From assembly GCF_026540895.1 (NCBI RefSeq), contig NZ_JALNUR010000020.1, forward strand, positions 1 to 64,000: a stretch of 64,000 bases of DNA. The letters are read 5' to 3'. The notes under the pieces are model-generated. The model was not told where the DNA came from, did no database searches, and saw nothing but the letters and a program-made list of their open reading frames with translations. Positions 1 through 8,877 of the stretch are shown here, piece by piece. Numbering within the stretch: the first letter of the stretch is position 1; every line of letters begins with the position of its first letter. A program made the translations under genes and the position numbers. This DNA comes from Sphingomonas sp. GM_Shp_1 (GTDB taxonomy: Bacteria; Pseudomonadota; Alphaproteobacteria; Sphingomonadales; Sphingomonadaceae).

Positions 1-918
1 GGTGCGAGCCGAGGACGGTTCGGCGGGCATGGCCAGCGGCTGCACCACTTCGCGCCGGGCGGCGAACAGGATCGGCGTTTCCGCCGGAGCCTCCGGCGCA
101 TTAGCGATCTGCGCCTCGACCGGCTGCGGCAATGCCTGCATCATGTCCTGCACCACCGCGGCGGAGGGCGCGGCGTTGAGCGCCAGGGTCAGCGGCTGCC
201 CCCCATCGGACACGCGCCGGATACCCAGCAGCGAGGCGACCTGATCCCCCGGATTGGTGGCGGCGGCAAACGCGGCCCATTCCTGCATCCGCACCTCGAC
301 ATCAGCGGGCGCCATGTCGGCGGAGGCGGCCATCCGTGCCATGTCCCATTGGCCCGACAGCGCGAGCGACAGAGCGAGATTCTGTCGCGTCTTGACGGTC
401 GCTCCCTGTTCGCGCGCGGCAGCGGTCAGGATGCGAACCCCGTCCGCCGGAGCCCCGGCCAGCGCCATGGCCAGCCCGAGGTCCGCCGCCGGGATCATCG
501 CCGCATGGCGCTCCAGCAAGGCCTGCGCGCCCTCGCCATTGCCGCCCGCGATCATCGCCAGCGACAGGTTCAGCGCCGAGCGGCCATCCGCCGGATCGAG
601 TTGCAGCGCATCGGTAAAGGCCTGTCGCGCGGAGGCGAAGCGCCCGGCCTGGAGATAGCTTTGCCCGAGCAGCGCGCGATACGCCGCCCGATGCGGTTCG
701 GCGGCGACCAGCCGTTCGGCCAGCGCCACCGCGCCGTCCCCGTCATGCTGGGCCAGCACGCGCCGGGTCTGGTCGGCCAGCTTCGCGATCGCCCGTGCGT
801 CCCCCGCCCGATCGCTTAACCGTCCGGTCCGCGGGCCGGTCGCCGCGCACCCGGTCAGGGCGCCGCCGACGATCAACGCGCCGACGCTACAGGTGATGAA
901 AATGCGGATCGTCGTCAT
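1..918 (-). CDS. TPR-repeat lipoprotein, 3' end cut by window edge
   Basis: The start at 918 gives a basic N-terminus, a hydrophobic stretch and a lipobox (LTGC, Cys24), so this is probably an exported lipoprotein. Roughly residues 45-150 form helical repeats of TPR type, including an ALQLDPADGRSALNLSLAM segment. The part seen (306 codons) has no stop, and the C-terminal part lies outside the window. It ends in a proline-rich stretch of the sort that precedes a SPOR domain in related sphingomonad proteins, but no SPOR domain is visible here. It resembles TadD-type pilus lipoproteins, but no tad genes are in view, so I give no symbol. It is divergent from the Sel1/SPOR gene at 1091. Confidence 0.8.
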   Translation of the reverse strand, partial: MTTIRIFITCSVGALIVGGALTGCAATGPRTGRLSDRAGDARAIAKLADQTRRVLAQHDGDGAVALAERLVAAEPHRAAYRALLGQSYLQAGRFASARQAFTDALQLDPADGRSALNLSLAMIAGGNGEGAQALLERHAAMIPAADLGLAMALAGAPADGVRILTAAAREQGATVKTRQNLALSLALSGQWDMARMAASADMAPADVEVRMQEWAAFAAATNPGDQVASLLGIRRVSDGGQPLTLALNAAPSAAVVQDMMQALPQPVEAQIANAPEAPAETPILFAARREVVQPLAMPAEPSSART

Positions 919-1090
919 TCTGGTCATCCGTCATGCCCGGCGGATGGCATGCCCCTGCCCCATCCTGCCCATTTCGGACGGACGCTAACCATGAACGGTC
1001 TAAGGAAATGTTAAATCCGCCCGACCGCTTTACCCGCGACCGGGGCCGGGGCATGGATGGCGCGAACCATCTTTGCGGGAAGGACGAAGG

Positions 1091-2167
1091 ATGATGCGCA
1101 AATTCCCGGTCATCGGCGCGGGGCTGACCGCCATCGCCGTCTGTCTTGCCGCCACCCCCGCCCTGGCCGATGTGAAGGCGGGCGTCGATGCCTGGGCGCG
1201 CGGCGATTATCGCCAGGCGGTCGAGGAATGGCGCGGCCCCGCCGTCGCGGGCGAGGCCGATGCGCAGTTCAACCTGGCTCAGGCCTATAAGCTGGGGCGC
1301 GGCGTACCGCTCGACCCCGCGCTGGCCGAAAGCTGGTTCCGCAAGGCCGCGATGCAGGGGCATTTCCCGGCGGCCGACAATTACGGCCTCGCGCTGTTCC
1401 AGGCGGGCAAGCGGGCCGAAGCGCTGCCCTGGCTCGAAAAGTCGGTGGCGCGGGGCGAGCCGCGTGCCGAACTGGTGCTGGGCACGATGCTGTTCAACGG
1501 CGACGGCGTGACCCGCGACTATCCGCGCGCCTATGCGCTGATGACGCTGGCGTCGCAGGCCGGCTTGCAGTCCGCGTCCGAGACGCTCGCGCAGATGGAC
1601 CAGTATATTACCCCCGCCGATCGGCAACGGGGCACGCAATTGGTGCAGGACTATAGCGCCAGGTTGGCCGCGACGCCCGCCCCGGCTCCCGGTGGGCCGA
1701 CCCGGGTGGTGGTGGGTGGCGAACCGCCTCGCGCGACCGGCACGCCCGTCGCCGCCGCGCGTCCGGTGGTTCAGCCGGTCCCCGTCGCGCCTTCGCGTCC
1801 CACCGGGCCGGGGGCGAGCTACCCCGTTCCGGGCGGGGCGGCGGCGGCCCCGGATCGCGCCGCCGAGGCTCCGAAAGCCGCCGCCCCCCGCGCCACCACT
1901 CCGCGCAGCGTCGCGAAGGCTCCGGCCAAACCGGCTCCAGTTCGCAAGAGCGGCGGCGCATGGCGCATCCAGCTCGGCGCCTTCCGCGACAAGGAAAACG
2001 CCAGCGCGCTGTGGCAAAAGCTCCGCGCGCGTCTCGGCGGCGCGGAGCCCTTCTATGTCACCGCGGGCGGCGTTACGCGGTTGCAGGCCGGGGGCTATGC
2101 CGGTCGCGGCGAGGCGCAGGCCGCGTGCAGTCGTTCCGGCCAGTCCTGTATGGTGGTGGCGCCGTAA
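1091..2167 (+). CDS. Sel1-repeat / SPOR domain periplasmic protein
   Basis: 358 residues. Residues 1-26 are a signal peptide ending PALA. Residues about 40-150 carry Sel1-like (SLR/TPR) repeats, for example AQFNLAQAYKLGRGV and LVLGTMLFNGDGV. A long Pro/Ala-rich linker follows, and the last 75 residues match a SPOR domain (WRIQLGAFRDKENA) that binds denuded septal peptidoglycan. I infer a cell-wall or division-associated role. AAGGA at 1080-1084 supports the ATG at 1091, or the adjacent one at 1094; an upstream in-frame TTG is less likely. It converges with serB, whose stop is 12 bases away. Confidence 0.85.
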   Translation: MMRKFPVIGAGLTAIAVCLAATPALADVKAGVDAWARGDYRQAVEEWRGPAVAGEADAQFNLAQAYKLGRGVPLDPALAESWFRKAAMQGHFPAADNYGLALFQAGKRAEALPWLEKSVARGEPRAELVLGTMLFNGDGVTRDYPRAYALMTLASQAGLQSASETLAQMDQYITPADRQRGTQLVQDYSARLAATPAPAPGGPTRVVVGGEPPRATGTPVAAARPVVQPVPVAPSRPTGPGASYPVPGGAAAAPDRAAEAPKAAAPRATTPRSVAKAPAKPAPVRKSGGAWRIQLGAFRDKENASALWQKLRARLGGAEPFYVTAGGVTRLQAGGYAGRGEAQAACSRSGQSCMVVAP

Positions 2168-2179
2168 CGGGACGTTCGA

Positions 2180-3121
2180 TTACGCCGTGACCCACTCCGC
2201 GCTCGGAATTCCCTGGGCATAGAGCAGCGCGGTCAGGTCGTTATAATCGACGCGCGCCGCCGCCGCGCCCGCGACGATCGGCTTGGCGCGATAGGCCACC
2301 CCCAAGCCGGCGCGGCGGATCATCGCCAGATCGTTCGCCCCGTCGCCCACCGCCATGCTGGCCGATGGATCGAGCCCCAGATCGGCCAGCGCCTCGACCA
2401 GCGTCTTTTCCTTGGTATCCGAACCCACGATCGGCTTGCGCACCGTGCCGGTCAGCTTGCCGTGCGCGATCTCCAGATAATTGGCGATGGCGCGGTCGAA
2501 GCCGATCTCGGTGGCGACCGGCTCGGCGAAGCGGGTGAAGCCCCCCGACACCAGGATCGCATGACCGCCGCGCGCCTTCATCGTGCGGACCAGCGCACGG
2601 GCCCCGGCCATCAACGTGACCCGCTCGGCCAGGCAGCGCTCGATGACGCTCTCGTCCAGCCCTTCCAGCAGCGCCACACGGGCGTCGAGCGCGGCGGCGA
2701 AGTCGAGCTCACCCCGCATCGCGCGCTCCGTCACCTCGGCGACCTGCTCCTTGATCCCGGCATAATCGGCCAGTTCGTCGATGCATTCGACGGTGATCAT
2801 GGTGGAGTCCATGTCGGCGACGAGCAGCCGCTTCTCGCGGTGCGCGGCGGGCTGAACGATGACATCGAGGGGCAGTCGACGTCCAAACCCACCTTCGGCG
2901 ATAGAGCAGGCGCGTTCCCGCATGGCATCGGCCAGGCCTGCGCAATCGCCGAGCGAAAACTCCGCAGCCGGTTCGAACACCAGATCGGCGGCACGGCCCT
3001 CGTCCAGCCATTCGACCGACACCAGCCGCCCGGCCGTGCATTCGGTGTCGAATTCATGGGCGATGTCAGAAAGCAGCGAGGCGTCGAAGTTCTGATCGGC
3101 TATGTAGGTCGCAATGAACAC
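2180..3121 (-). CDS. serB: phosphoserine phosphatase SerB
   Basis: Catalyses the last step of serine synthesis, O-phosphoserine to serine. 313 residues from the GTG start. The N-terminal ~95 residues form an ACT-like regulatory region. The HAD phosphatase domain begins with DMDST (residues 103-107, nucleophile Asp103), followed by the ILVSGGFT motif, a conserved Lys (TKEKT) and VGDGANDLAMI for Mg2+ binding. I chose the GTG because GGGAGA lies 6 bases upstream and the product then begins like other SerB proteins; an in-frame ATG at 3148 lies inside the divergent miaA. The start region abuts or overlaps that of miaA. Confidence 0.93.
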   Translation of the reverse strand: MFIATYIADQNFDASLLSDIAHEFDTECTAGRLVSVEWLDEGRAADLVFEPAAEFSLGDCAGLADAMRERACSIAEGGFGRRLPLDVIVQPAAHREKRLLVADMDSTMITVECIDELADYAGIKEQVAEVTERAMRGELDFAAALDARVALLEGLDESVIERCLAERVTLMAGARALVRTMKARGGHAILVSGGFTRFAEPVATEIGFDRAIANYLEIAHGKLTGTVRKPIVGSDTKEKTLVEALADLGLDPSASMAVGDGANDLAMIRRAGLGVAYRAKPIVAGAAAARVDYNDLTALLYAQGIPSAEWVTA

Positions 3122-4043
3122 AATGGCTCTCCCGAATGTGGCGCTCATCGCAGGGCCGACCGCCAGCGGCAAGTCCGCATTGGCGCTCGATCTGGCGAAG
3201 GCGACCGGCGGCACGATCATCAATGCCGATTCGGCGCAGGTCTATCGCGACCTGTCGATCCTGACCGCCCGTCCCTCGCGCGAAGAGGAAGCGCAGGCGC
3301 CGCACCGGCTTTTCGGCCATGTCGATGGGGCGGACACCGGCTATTCGGCGGCGCGCTGGGCGGCGGAGGCACGCGCGGCGATCGAGGATAGCGTCGCGGC
3401 GGGATCGTTGCCCATCCTGGTCGGCGGGACCGGCCTTTATATGCGTACCCTGCTCGACGGCATCGCGCCCGTGCCCGAGATCGACCCCGCCATCCGCGCC
3501 GAGGTCCGGGCGTTGCCCGTGGCGGACGCCCATGCCGCCCTGTCGCGCGAAGACCCACAGGCCGCTGCGCGGCTGAACCCCGCCGACACCACCCGCGTCG
3601 CACGCGCACTGGAGGTGGTGCGCTCTACCGGCCGCGCGCTGCATGAATGGCAGGCGCGGAGAGAAGGCGGCATCGGCGAGCGCATCGCCCTGTCCGCCGT
3701 CATCCTGCTTCCCGACCGCGACTGGCTGAATGCGCGGATCGACACCCGCTTCGGCGAGATGCTGGACGAAGGACTGGACGAGGCCGCCGCGCTGCTCGCA
3801 AGATCAGACCTGCCCGCCGACGCGCCCATCCGCCGCGCCATCGGTGTGCCCGAGGCCGCCGCGCTGCTGGCGGGCACCATGACCCGCGCGGAAGCCGAGG
3901 CGGCGGGAGCACTCGCGACAAGGCGTTATGCCAAAAGGCAATTTACTTGGTTCCGTCATCAGCCCGGCCCCGGCTGGACCGTGATTTCCGACACCGCGCC
4001 TGATGTGCGCCGCAGCACAATAGAAACTTTATTGCGCAATTGA
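3114..4043 (+). CDS. miaA: tRNA dimethylallyltransferase MiaA
   Basis: Transfers the dimethylallyl group to N6 of A37 in tRNAs that read codons beginning with U. 309 residues, normal length. The P-loop GPTASGKS is at about residues 14-21, followed by INADSAQVYRDL (substrate Asp), the VGGTGLYMRTLLDG motif and the C-terminal RRYAKRQFTWFRHQ tRNA-binding motif. The ATG at 3123 is an equally good start; either way there is no room for a conventional promoter between it and divergent serB. The ribosome site is weak. Confidence 0.95.
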   Translation: MNTMALPNVALIAGPTASGKSALALDLAKATGGTIINADSAQVYRDLSILTARPSREEEAQAPHRLFGHVDGADTGYSAARWAAEARAAIEDSVAAGSLPILVGGTGLYMRTLLDGIAPVPEIDPAIRAEVRALPVADAHAALSREDPQAAARLNPADTTRVARALEVVRSTGRALHEWQARREGGIGERIALSAVILLPDRDWLNARIDTRFGEMLDEGLDEAAALLARSDLPADAPIRRAIGVPEAAALLAGTMTRAEAEAAGALATRRYAKRQFTWFRHQPGPGWTVISDTAPDVRRSTIETLLRN

Positions 4044-4128
4044 CGGTTGACGCGCACTTTTTAAACTTGTAGCCGCGCCTCTCCCGACAAGCCCCGTCAG
4101 TGGGCACGGACGCAGAAGGACGAAGACG

Positions 4129-5886
4129 ATGACCGAGAAAAGCGGAGCCGATATCCTGGTCGAGGCGCTGTGCGATCTCGGCGTGGAGGTCGTCTTCGGC
4201 TATCCGGGTGGTGCGGTGCTGCCGATCTATGACGCGCTGTTCCGGGCGGCCAAGAACGGAGGGCGCATCCGCCACATTCTGGTCCGCCACGAACAGGCGG
4301 CGACGCACGCGGCGGAGGGCTATGCCCGCTCGACCGGCAAGCCCGGCGTGGTGCTCGTCACCTCCGGGCCGGGCGCGACCAATGCGGTCACCGGCATCAC
4401 CGACGCGCTGCTCGATTCGATCCCGATGGTGGTCATCACCGGCCAGGTGCCGACCGCGCTGATCGGCACCGATGCGTTCCAGGAAGCCGACACGGTCGGC
4501 ATCACGCGCCACTGTTCCAAGCACAATTATCTGGTCAAGGATCCCGCGCGGCTGGGCGAGGTGATCCATGAGGCGTTCCACATCGCGACCTCGGGCCGCC
4601 CCGGTCCGGTCGTGATCGACATCCCCAAGGACGTGCAGGTCGCCACCGCCCGCTATCAGAAGCCGGGCCCGATCCGTCACAAGACCTATCGCCCGCAGGT
4701 GAAGGCCGACCAGAGCCAGATCGAGCAGCTGGTCGACATGCTGGCGGCGGCGGAACGTCCGATCCTCTATACCGGAGGCGGCATCATCAATTCGGGTCCA
4801 GCCGCGTCGCAACTGCTGCGCGAACTGGCCCGCATCACCGGCGCGCCCGTCACCTCGACCCTGATGGGTCTGGGCGCCTTCCCGGCCAGCGACCCGCAAT
4901 GGCTGGGGATGCTGGGCATGCACGGCACCTATGAAGCCAATATGGCGATGAACCAGGCCGATCTGGTGGTGGCACTCGGCAGCCGCTTCGACGACCGCGT
5001 GACCGGGCGGCTGGATGCGTTCAGCCCCAACAGCCGCAAGGTGCATGTCGATATCGACCGGTCGAGCGTGAACAAGAATGTCCGCGTCGACCTGGCCATC
5101 ATCGCCGATGTCGGCCACGCGCTGGAGGATGCGGTGCGCATCTGGAAGTCGCGCCAGCATCCCAAGCCCGACACCACCGAGTGGCAGCGCCGCATTGCGG
5201 GCTGGCGCGCGGTCGGCTGCCTCTCCTTCCCGGAGAATGGCGACGCGATCATGCCGCAGCGGGCGATCCGCGCGCTGTACGACGCGACCAAGGCGCGCCA
5301 GCCGATCATCACCACCGAGGTCGGCCAGCACCAGATGTGGGCCGCGCAGCATTTCGGCTTCGAAAAGCCCAACAAGTGGCTGACCAGCGGCGGTCTCGGC
5401 ACCATGGGTTACGGCCTGCCCGCCGCGATCGGCGCGCAGCTCGGCAATCCGGGTGCGCTGGTGATCGACATCGCCGGTGAAGCCTCGATCCAGATGAACA
5501 TCCAGGAACTGGCGACGGCGACGCAATATCGCCTGCCGGTCAAGATCTTCATCCTGAACAACGAATATATGGGCATGGTCCGCCAGTGGCAGGAACTGAC
5601 CTATGAGAGCCGCTATGCCGAAAGCTATTCGGACTCGCTGCCCGACTTCGTGAAGCTGGGCGAGGCTTACGGCTGGAAGGGCATCCTGATCGAGCACCGG
5701 CACGAGTTGGAAGACGGCATCGCCGCGATGCTGGACCATGACGGACCGGTGATCGTCGACTGCCGCGTCGCCAAGCTCGCCAACTGCTTCCCGATGATCC
5801 CGTCAGGGGCGGCGCATACCGACATGATCCTTCAGGCCAATGAGGTATCGGGCACCATGGACGACGAGGCCAAGGCGCTGGTTTGA
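4129..5886 (+). CDS. ilvB: acetolactate synthase large subunit
   Basis: ThDP-dependent synthesis of acetolactate or acetohydroxybutyrate, the first common step of valine, leucine and isoleucine synthesis. 585 residues, full length. The catalytic Glu lies in the N-terminal ThDP domain (RHEQAATHAAEGYAR). A central FAD/TH3 domain follows (LGSRFDDRVTGRLDAF), then the C-terminal ThDP/Mg2+ domain (GEASIQMNIQELATATQ, then ILNNEYMGMVRQWQ). The Mg2+ motif reads GEA rather than the usual GDG or GDA. The ribosome site is GAAGGACGAAG upstream. It is followed by ilvN and ilvC on the same strand, separated by palindromic repeats. Confidence 0.95.
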   Translation: MTEKSGADILVEALCDLGVEVVFGYPGGAVLPIYDALFRAAKNGGRIRHILVRHEQAATHAAEGYARSTGKPGVVLVTSGPGATNAVTGITDALLDSIPMVVITGQVPTALIGTDAFQEADTVGITRHCSKHNYLVKDPARLGEVIHEAFHIATSGRPGPVVIDIPKDVQVATARYQKPGPIRHKTYRPQVKADQSQIEQLVDMLAAAERPILYTGGGIINSGPAASQLLRELARITGAPVTSTLMGLGAFPASDPQWLGMLGMHGTYEANMAMNQADLVVALGSRFDDRVTGRLDAFSPNSRKVHVDIDRSSVNKNVRVDLAIIADVGHALEDAVRIWKSRQHPKPDTTEWQRRIAGWRAVGCLSFPENGDAIMPQRAIRALYDATKARQPIITTEVGQHQMWAAQHFGFEKPNKWLTSGGLGTMGYGLPAAIGAQLGNPGALVIDIAGEASIQMNIQELATATQYRLPVKIFILNNEYMGMVRQWQELTYESRYAESYSDSLPDFVKLGEAYGWKGILIEHRHELEDGIAAMLDHDGPVIVDCRVAKLANCFPMIPSGAAHTDMILQANEVSGTMDDEAKALV

Positions 5887-5892
5887 CCGGAT

Positions 5893-5971
5893 CGTCGCCC
5901 CAGCGAAGGCTGGGGCCTCAACAAAGCATGGGTTGACATAATAGGGAGATCCCGGCCTTCGCCGGGATGAC
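5893..5971. repeat. palindromic repeat pair between ilvB and ilvN
   Basis: Two short hairpins lie back to back. CCCCAGCGAAGGCTGGGG is at 5898-5915 and ATCCCGGCCTTCGCCGGGAT is at 5949-5968. The same arrangement recurs between ilvN and ilvC, so this is a dispersed REP-like element rather than a gene. It could pair as one larger structure and affect mRNA stability or termination inside the operon; that is inference. Confidence 0.8.
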
Positions 5972-5977
5972 GGCCGA

Positions 5978-6493
5978 ATGCACATCAAGACCGAACAGGT
6001 GGAACGCCACACGCTGGCGGTGATCGTCGACAACGAGCCCGGCATCCTCGCCCGGATCGCAGGTTTGTTCACCGCGCGCGGCTATAATATCGAGAGCCTG
6101 ACCGTGTCGGAGATCACCGCCGACAAGGCGGTCAGCCGCATCACCATCGTCACCAGCGCCTCGCCGCCGGTGATGGAGCAGATCATCGCCCAGCTCGACC
6201 GGCTGGTCCCCGTCCACAAAGTCGCCGACCTGACCGTGCTGGGCGATCATGTCGAGCGCGAACTGGCGCTGGTGAAGGTCGCGGGCACCGGCGACCGCCG
6301 AATCGAGGCGCTGCGCCTGGCCGAAGTCTATCGCGCCCGCGTAGTCGATGCGACGATCGGCAGCTTCGTGTTCGAGGTCACCGGCACCATCGCCAAGATC
6401 GACAAATTCGTCGAACTGATGGGCGAGGTCGGCCTGGTCGAGGTCGCCCGCACCGGCATCGCCGCCATCTCGCGCGGGGCCGAAGCGGCCTGA
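5978..6493 (+). CDS. ilvN: acetolactate synthase small (regulatory) subunit
   Basis: Regulatory subunit that activates IlvB and confers valine feedback inhibition. 171 residues, typical length. An N-terminal ACT domain (HTLAVIVDNEPGILARIAGLF, with the ARGYNIESLTVS motif) is followed by a second ACT-like C-terminal half ending VEVARTGIAAISRG. The start ATG sits 9 bases after the palindromic repeat, and no strong ribosome site is visible (only GGCCGA). Acts with ilvB upstream. Confidence 0.95.
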   Translation: MHIKTEQVERHTLAVIVDNEPGILARIAGLFTARGYNIESLTVSEITADKAVSRITIVTSASPPVMEQIIAQLDRLVPVHKVADLTVLGDHVERELALVKVAGTGDRRIEALRLAEVYRARVVDATIGSFVFEVTGTIAKIDKFVELMGEVGLVEVARTGIAAISRGAEAA

Positions 6494-7651
<1,158 letters not shown>

Positions 7652-7687
7652 TCTTTTCGCCCGGGGCGGGCTCGGTGAGACACCGTT

Positions 7688-7842
7688 GCCCTCCCCCATC
7701 CCCTCCCGCTTGCGGGAGGGGAGCGCTATTGGGCAGCCGTTACGCTTTACCCGCACCTATCCACAGGTTGTAAAGCCGGTCATTATGCTGACCGCAGCCG
7801 CAGGCACGCCCCTCCCGCAAGCGGGAGGGGATGGGGGAGGGC
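7688..7842. repeat. paired inverted REP element (REPIN-like) after ilvC
   Basis: The 34 bases at 7688-7721 are repeated exactly, in inverted orientation, at 7809-7842. Each arm contains its own hairpin CCCCTCCCGCAAGCGGGAGGGG or its complement, separated by 87 bases. This is the architecture of a REP doublet. The rest of the 311-base gap between ilvC and the YceI gene contains no ORF I can support. Confidence 0.85.
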
Positions 7843-7962
7843 AAGGAGCCTCGCAGAGACCACCCCCCAACTCCAACCCGGAAACGCATCGTTGCGACCT
7901 TGGCCTTTGACGTGCGTTATGCGCACCGACCAGAAAGGGCTGGTTCAACAGGGAGTATACCC

Positions 7963-8577
7963 ATGCGTTTCGTCCTTCCCGCCGCCATGGCGCTCGTCCT
8001 CGCCGCCCCCGCCATCGCCCAGACCGCGCCGCAGGGCACGCCCGGCGCCCCCGTGGCCTCGCGCGTCGTCGCCGGCACCTATGCCGTCGACCCCGCCCAC
8101 ACCCAGGTCACCTGGGCGCTGAACCATATGGGCTTCTCGACGCTTGAGGGGCAGTTCGGCGCGTCCGAAGGCTCGCTGACCCTCGACCCCGCCAAGCCCC
8201 AGGCGGCCAAGGTCGACGTGACCTTCAAGATCGACAATCTCTCGGTCACCGCCGCCCCCTTCGCCAATCACCTGAAGTCGAAGGACTTCTTCGACGCCGC
8301 GACCTATCCGACCGCGCGCTTCGTCTCGACGAGTGTGAAGGTCATGGGCACCAAGGCGGTCATCACCGGTAACCTGACCATCAAGGACCAGACCAAGCCG
8401 GTCACGCTGAACGCCACCTTCTTTGGTGCGGGCACCAACCCGATGTCGAAGAAGCTGAACATCGGCTTCCGCGCGACGGGCAAGATCAAGCGTTCGGACT
8501 TCGGCGTCGGCGCCTATGTTCCGGTCGTGGGCGATGACGTCGACCTGACGATCAACGCCGCCTTCACCGCGCAGTAA
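7963..8577 (+). CDS. YceI family periplasmic lipid-binding protein
   Basis: 204 residues. Residues 1-19 are a signal peptide (cleavage after AIA), and the mature part is the YceI/lipocalin-like beta-barrel. Family signatures are present: YAVDPAHTQVTWALNHMGFS, then FFDAATYPTARFVS, GNLTIKDQTKPV and FGVGAYVPVVGDDVDL at the C-terminus. Family members bind isoprenoid or other amphipathic lipids in the periplasm; the ligand here is unknown. GGGAG at 7951-7955 supports the start. A strong terminator follows. Confidence 0.92.
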   Translation: MRFVLPAAMALVLAAPAIAQTAPQGTPGAPVASRVVAGTYAVDPAHTQVTWALNHMGFSTLEGQFGASEGSLTLDPAKPQAAKVDVTFKIDNLSVTAAPFANHLKSKDFFDAATYPTARFVSTSVKVMGTKAVITGNLTIKDQTKPVTLNATFFGAGTNPMSKKLNIGFRATGKIKRSDFGVGAYVPVVGDDVDLTINAAFTAQ

Positions 8578-8600
8578 CTCCCAAGACCCATACCAGGGCG

Positions 8601-8637
8601 ACGAGGCCGCTCCCATTGGGGGCGGCCTCGTTCTTTT
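8601..8637 (+). terminator. rho-independent terminator after the YceI gene
   Basis: A perfect 10-bp stem, ACGAGGCCGC paired with GCGGCCTCGT, has an 11-base loop and is followed by TCTTTT. It separates the YceI gene from the leuA leader region. Confidence 0.9.
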
Positions 8638-8699
8638 GTGCCTGCCCCGTCAGGTGGCCGTCATCAATCTCGATATGGACAAGCGCGCCACGACGCGGC

Positions 8700-8762
8700 A
8701 TGAACCGCTCCATCATGATCGCCGCGCTGCTGCTCCGTTCGCTTCGACTTATCCGCCCTTAG
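8700..8762 (+). CDS. leuL: candidate leucine leader peptide upstream of leuA
   Basis: A 20-codon ORF with five Leu codons, three of them consecutive (residues 10-12, 15 and 17), plus Ile. It ends TAG inside the left arm of a hairpin, about 115 bases before leuA. This is the expected layout of a leader peptide for leucine-responsive attenuation. The ribosome site is poor, and the in-frame ATG at 8715 is an alternative start. Expression is not proven; the call rests on composition and position. Confidence 0.55.
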   Translation: MNRSIMIAALLLRSLRLIRP

Positions 8763-8801
8763 GGGAGGATCGGCGTGGCCATGCGCGACTTCCCTAAGGG
8801 C
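8755..8801 (+). promoter_or_regulatory. hairpin overlapping the leader stop codon (attenuator region)
   Basis: GCCCTTAGGG at 8755-8764 pairs perfectly with CCCTAAGGGC at 8792-8801. The left arm includes the leader peptide stop codon, so a ribosome stalled at the Leu codons would leave it free and one that finishes would cover it. No T-run follows, so this is not a standard terminator. A second hairpin (GCCGCG at 8828-8833 with CGCGGC at 8846-8851) lies beside the leuA ribosome site, making translational attenuation possible. Confidence 0.5.
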
Positions 8802-8877
8802 TGAACGAACCCGAATAGCCTAATCCCGCCGCGCCCCTGGCCTGACGCGGCCGAGAATGCTGGAAGACCCGACGATC

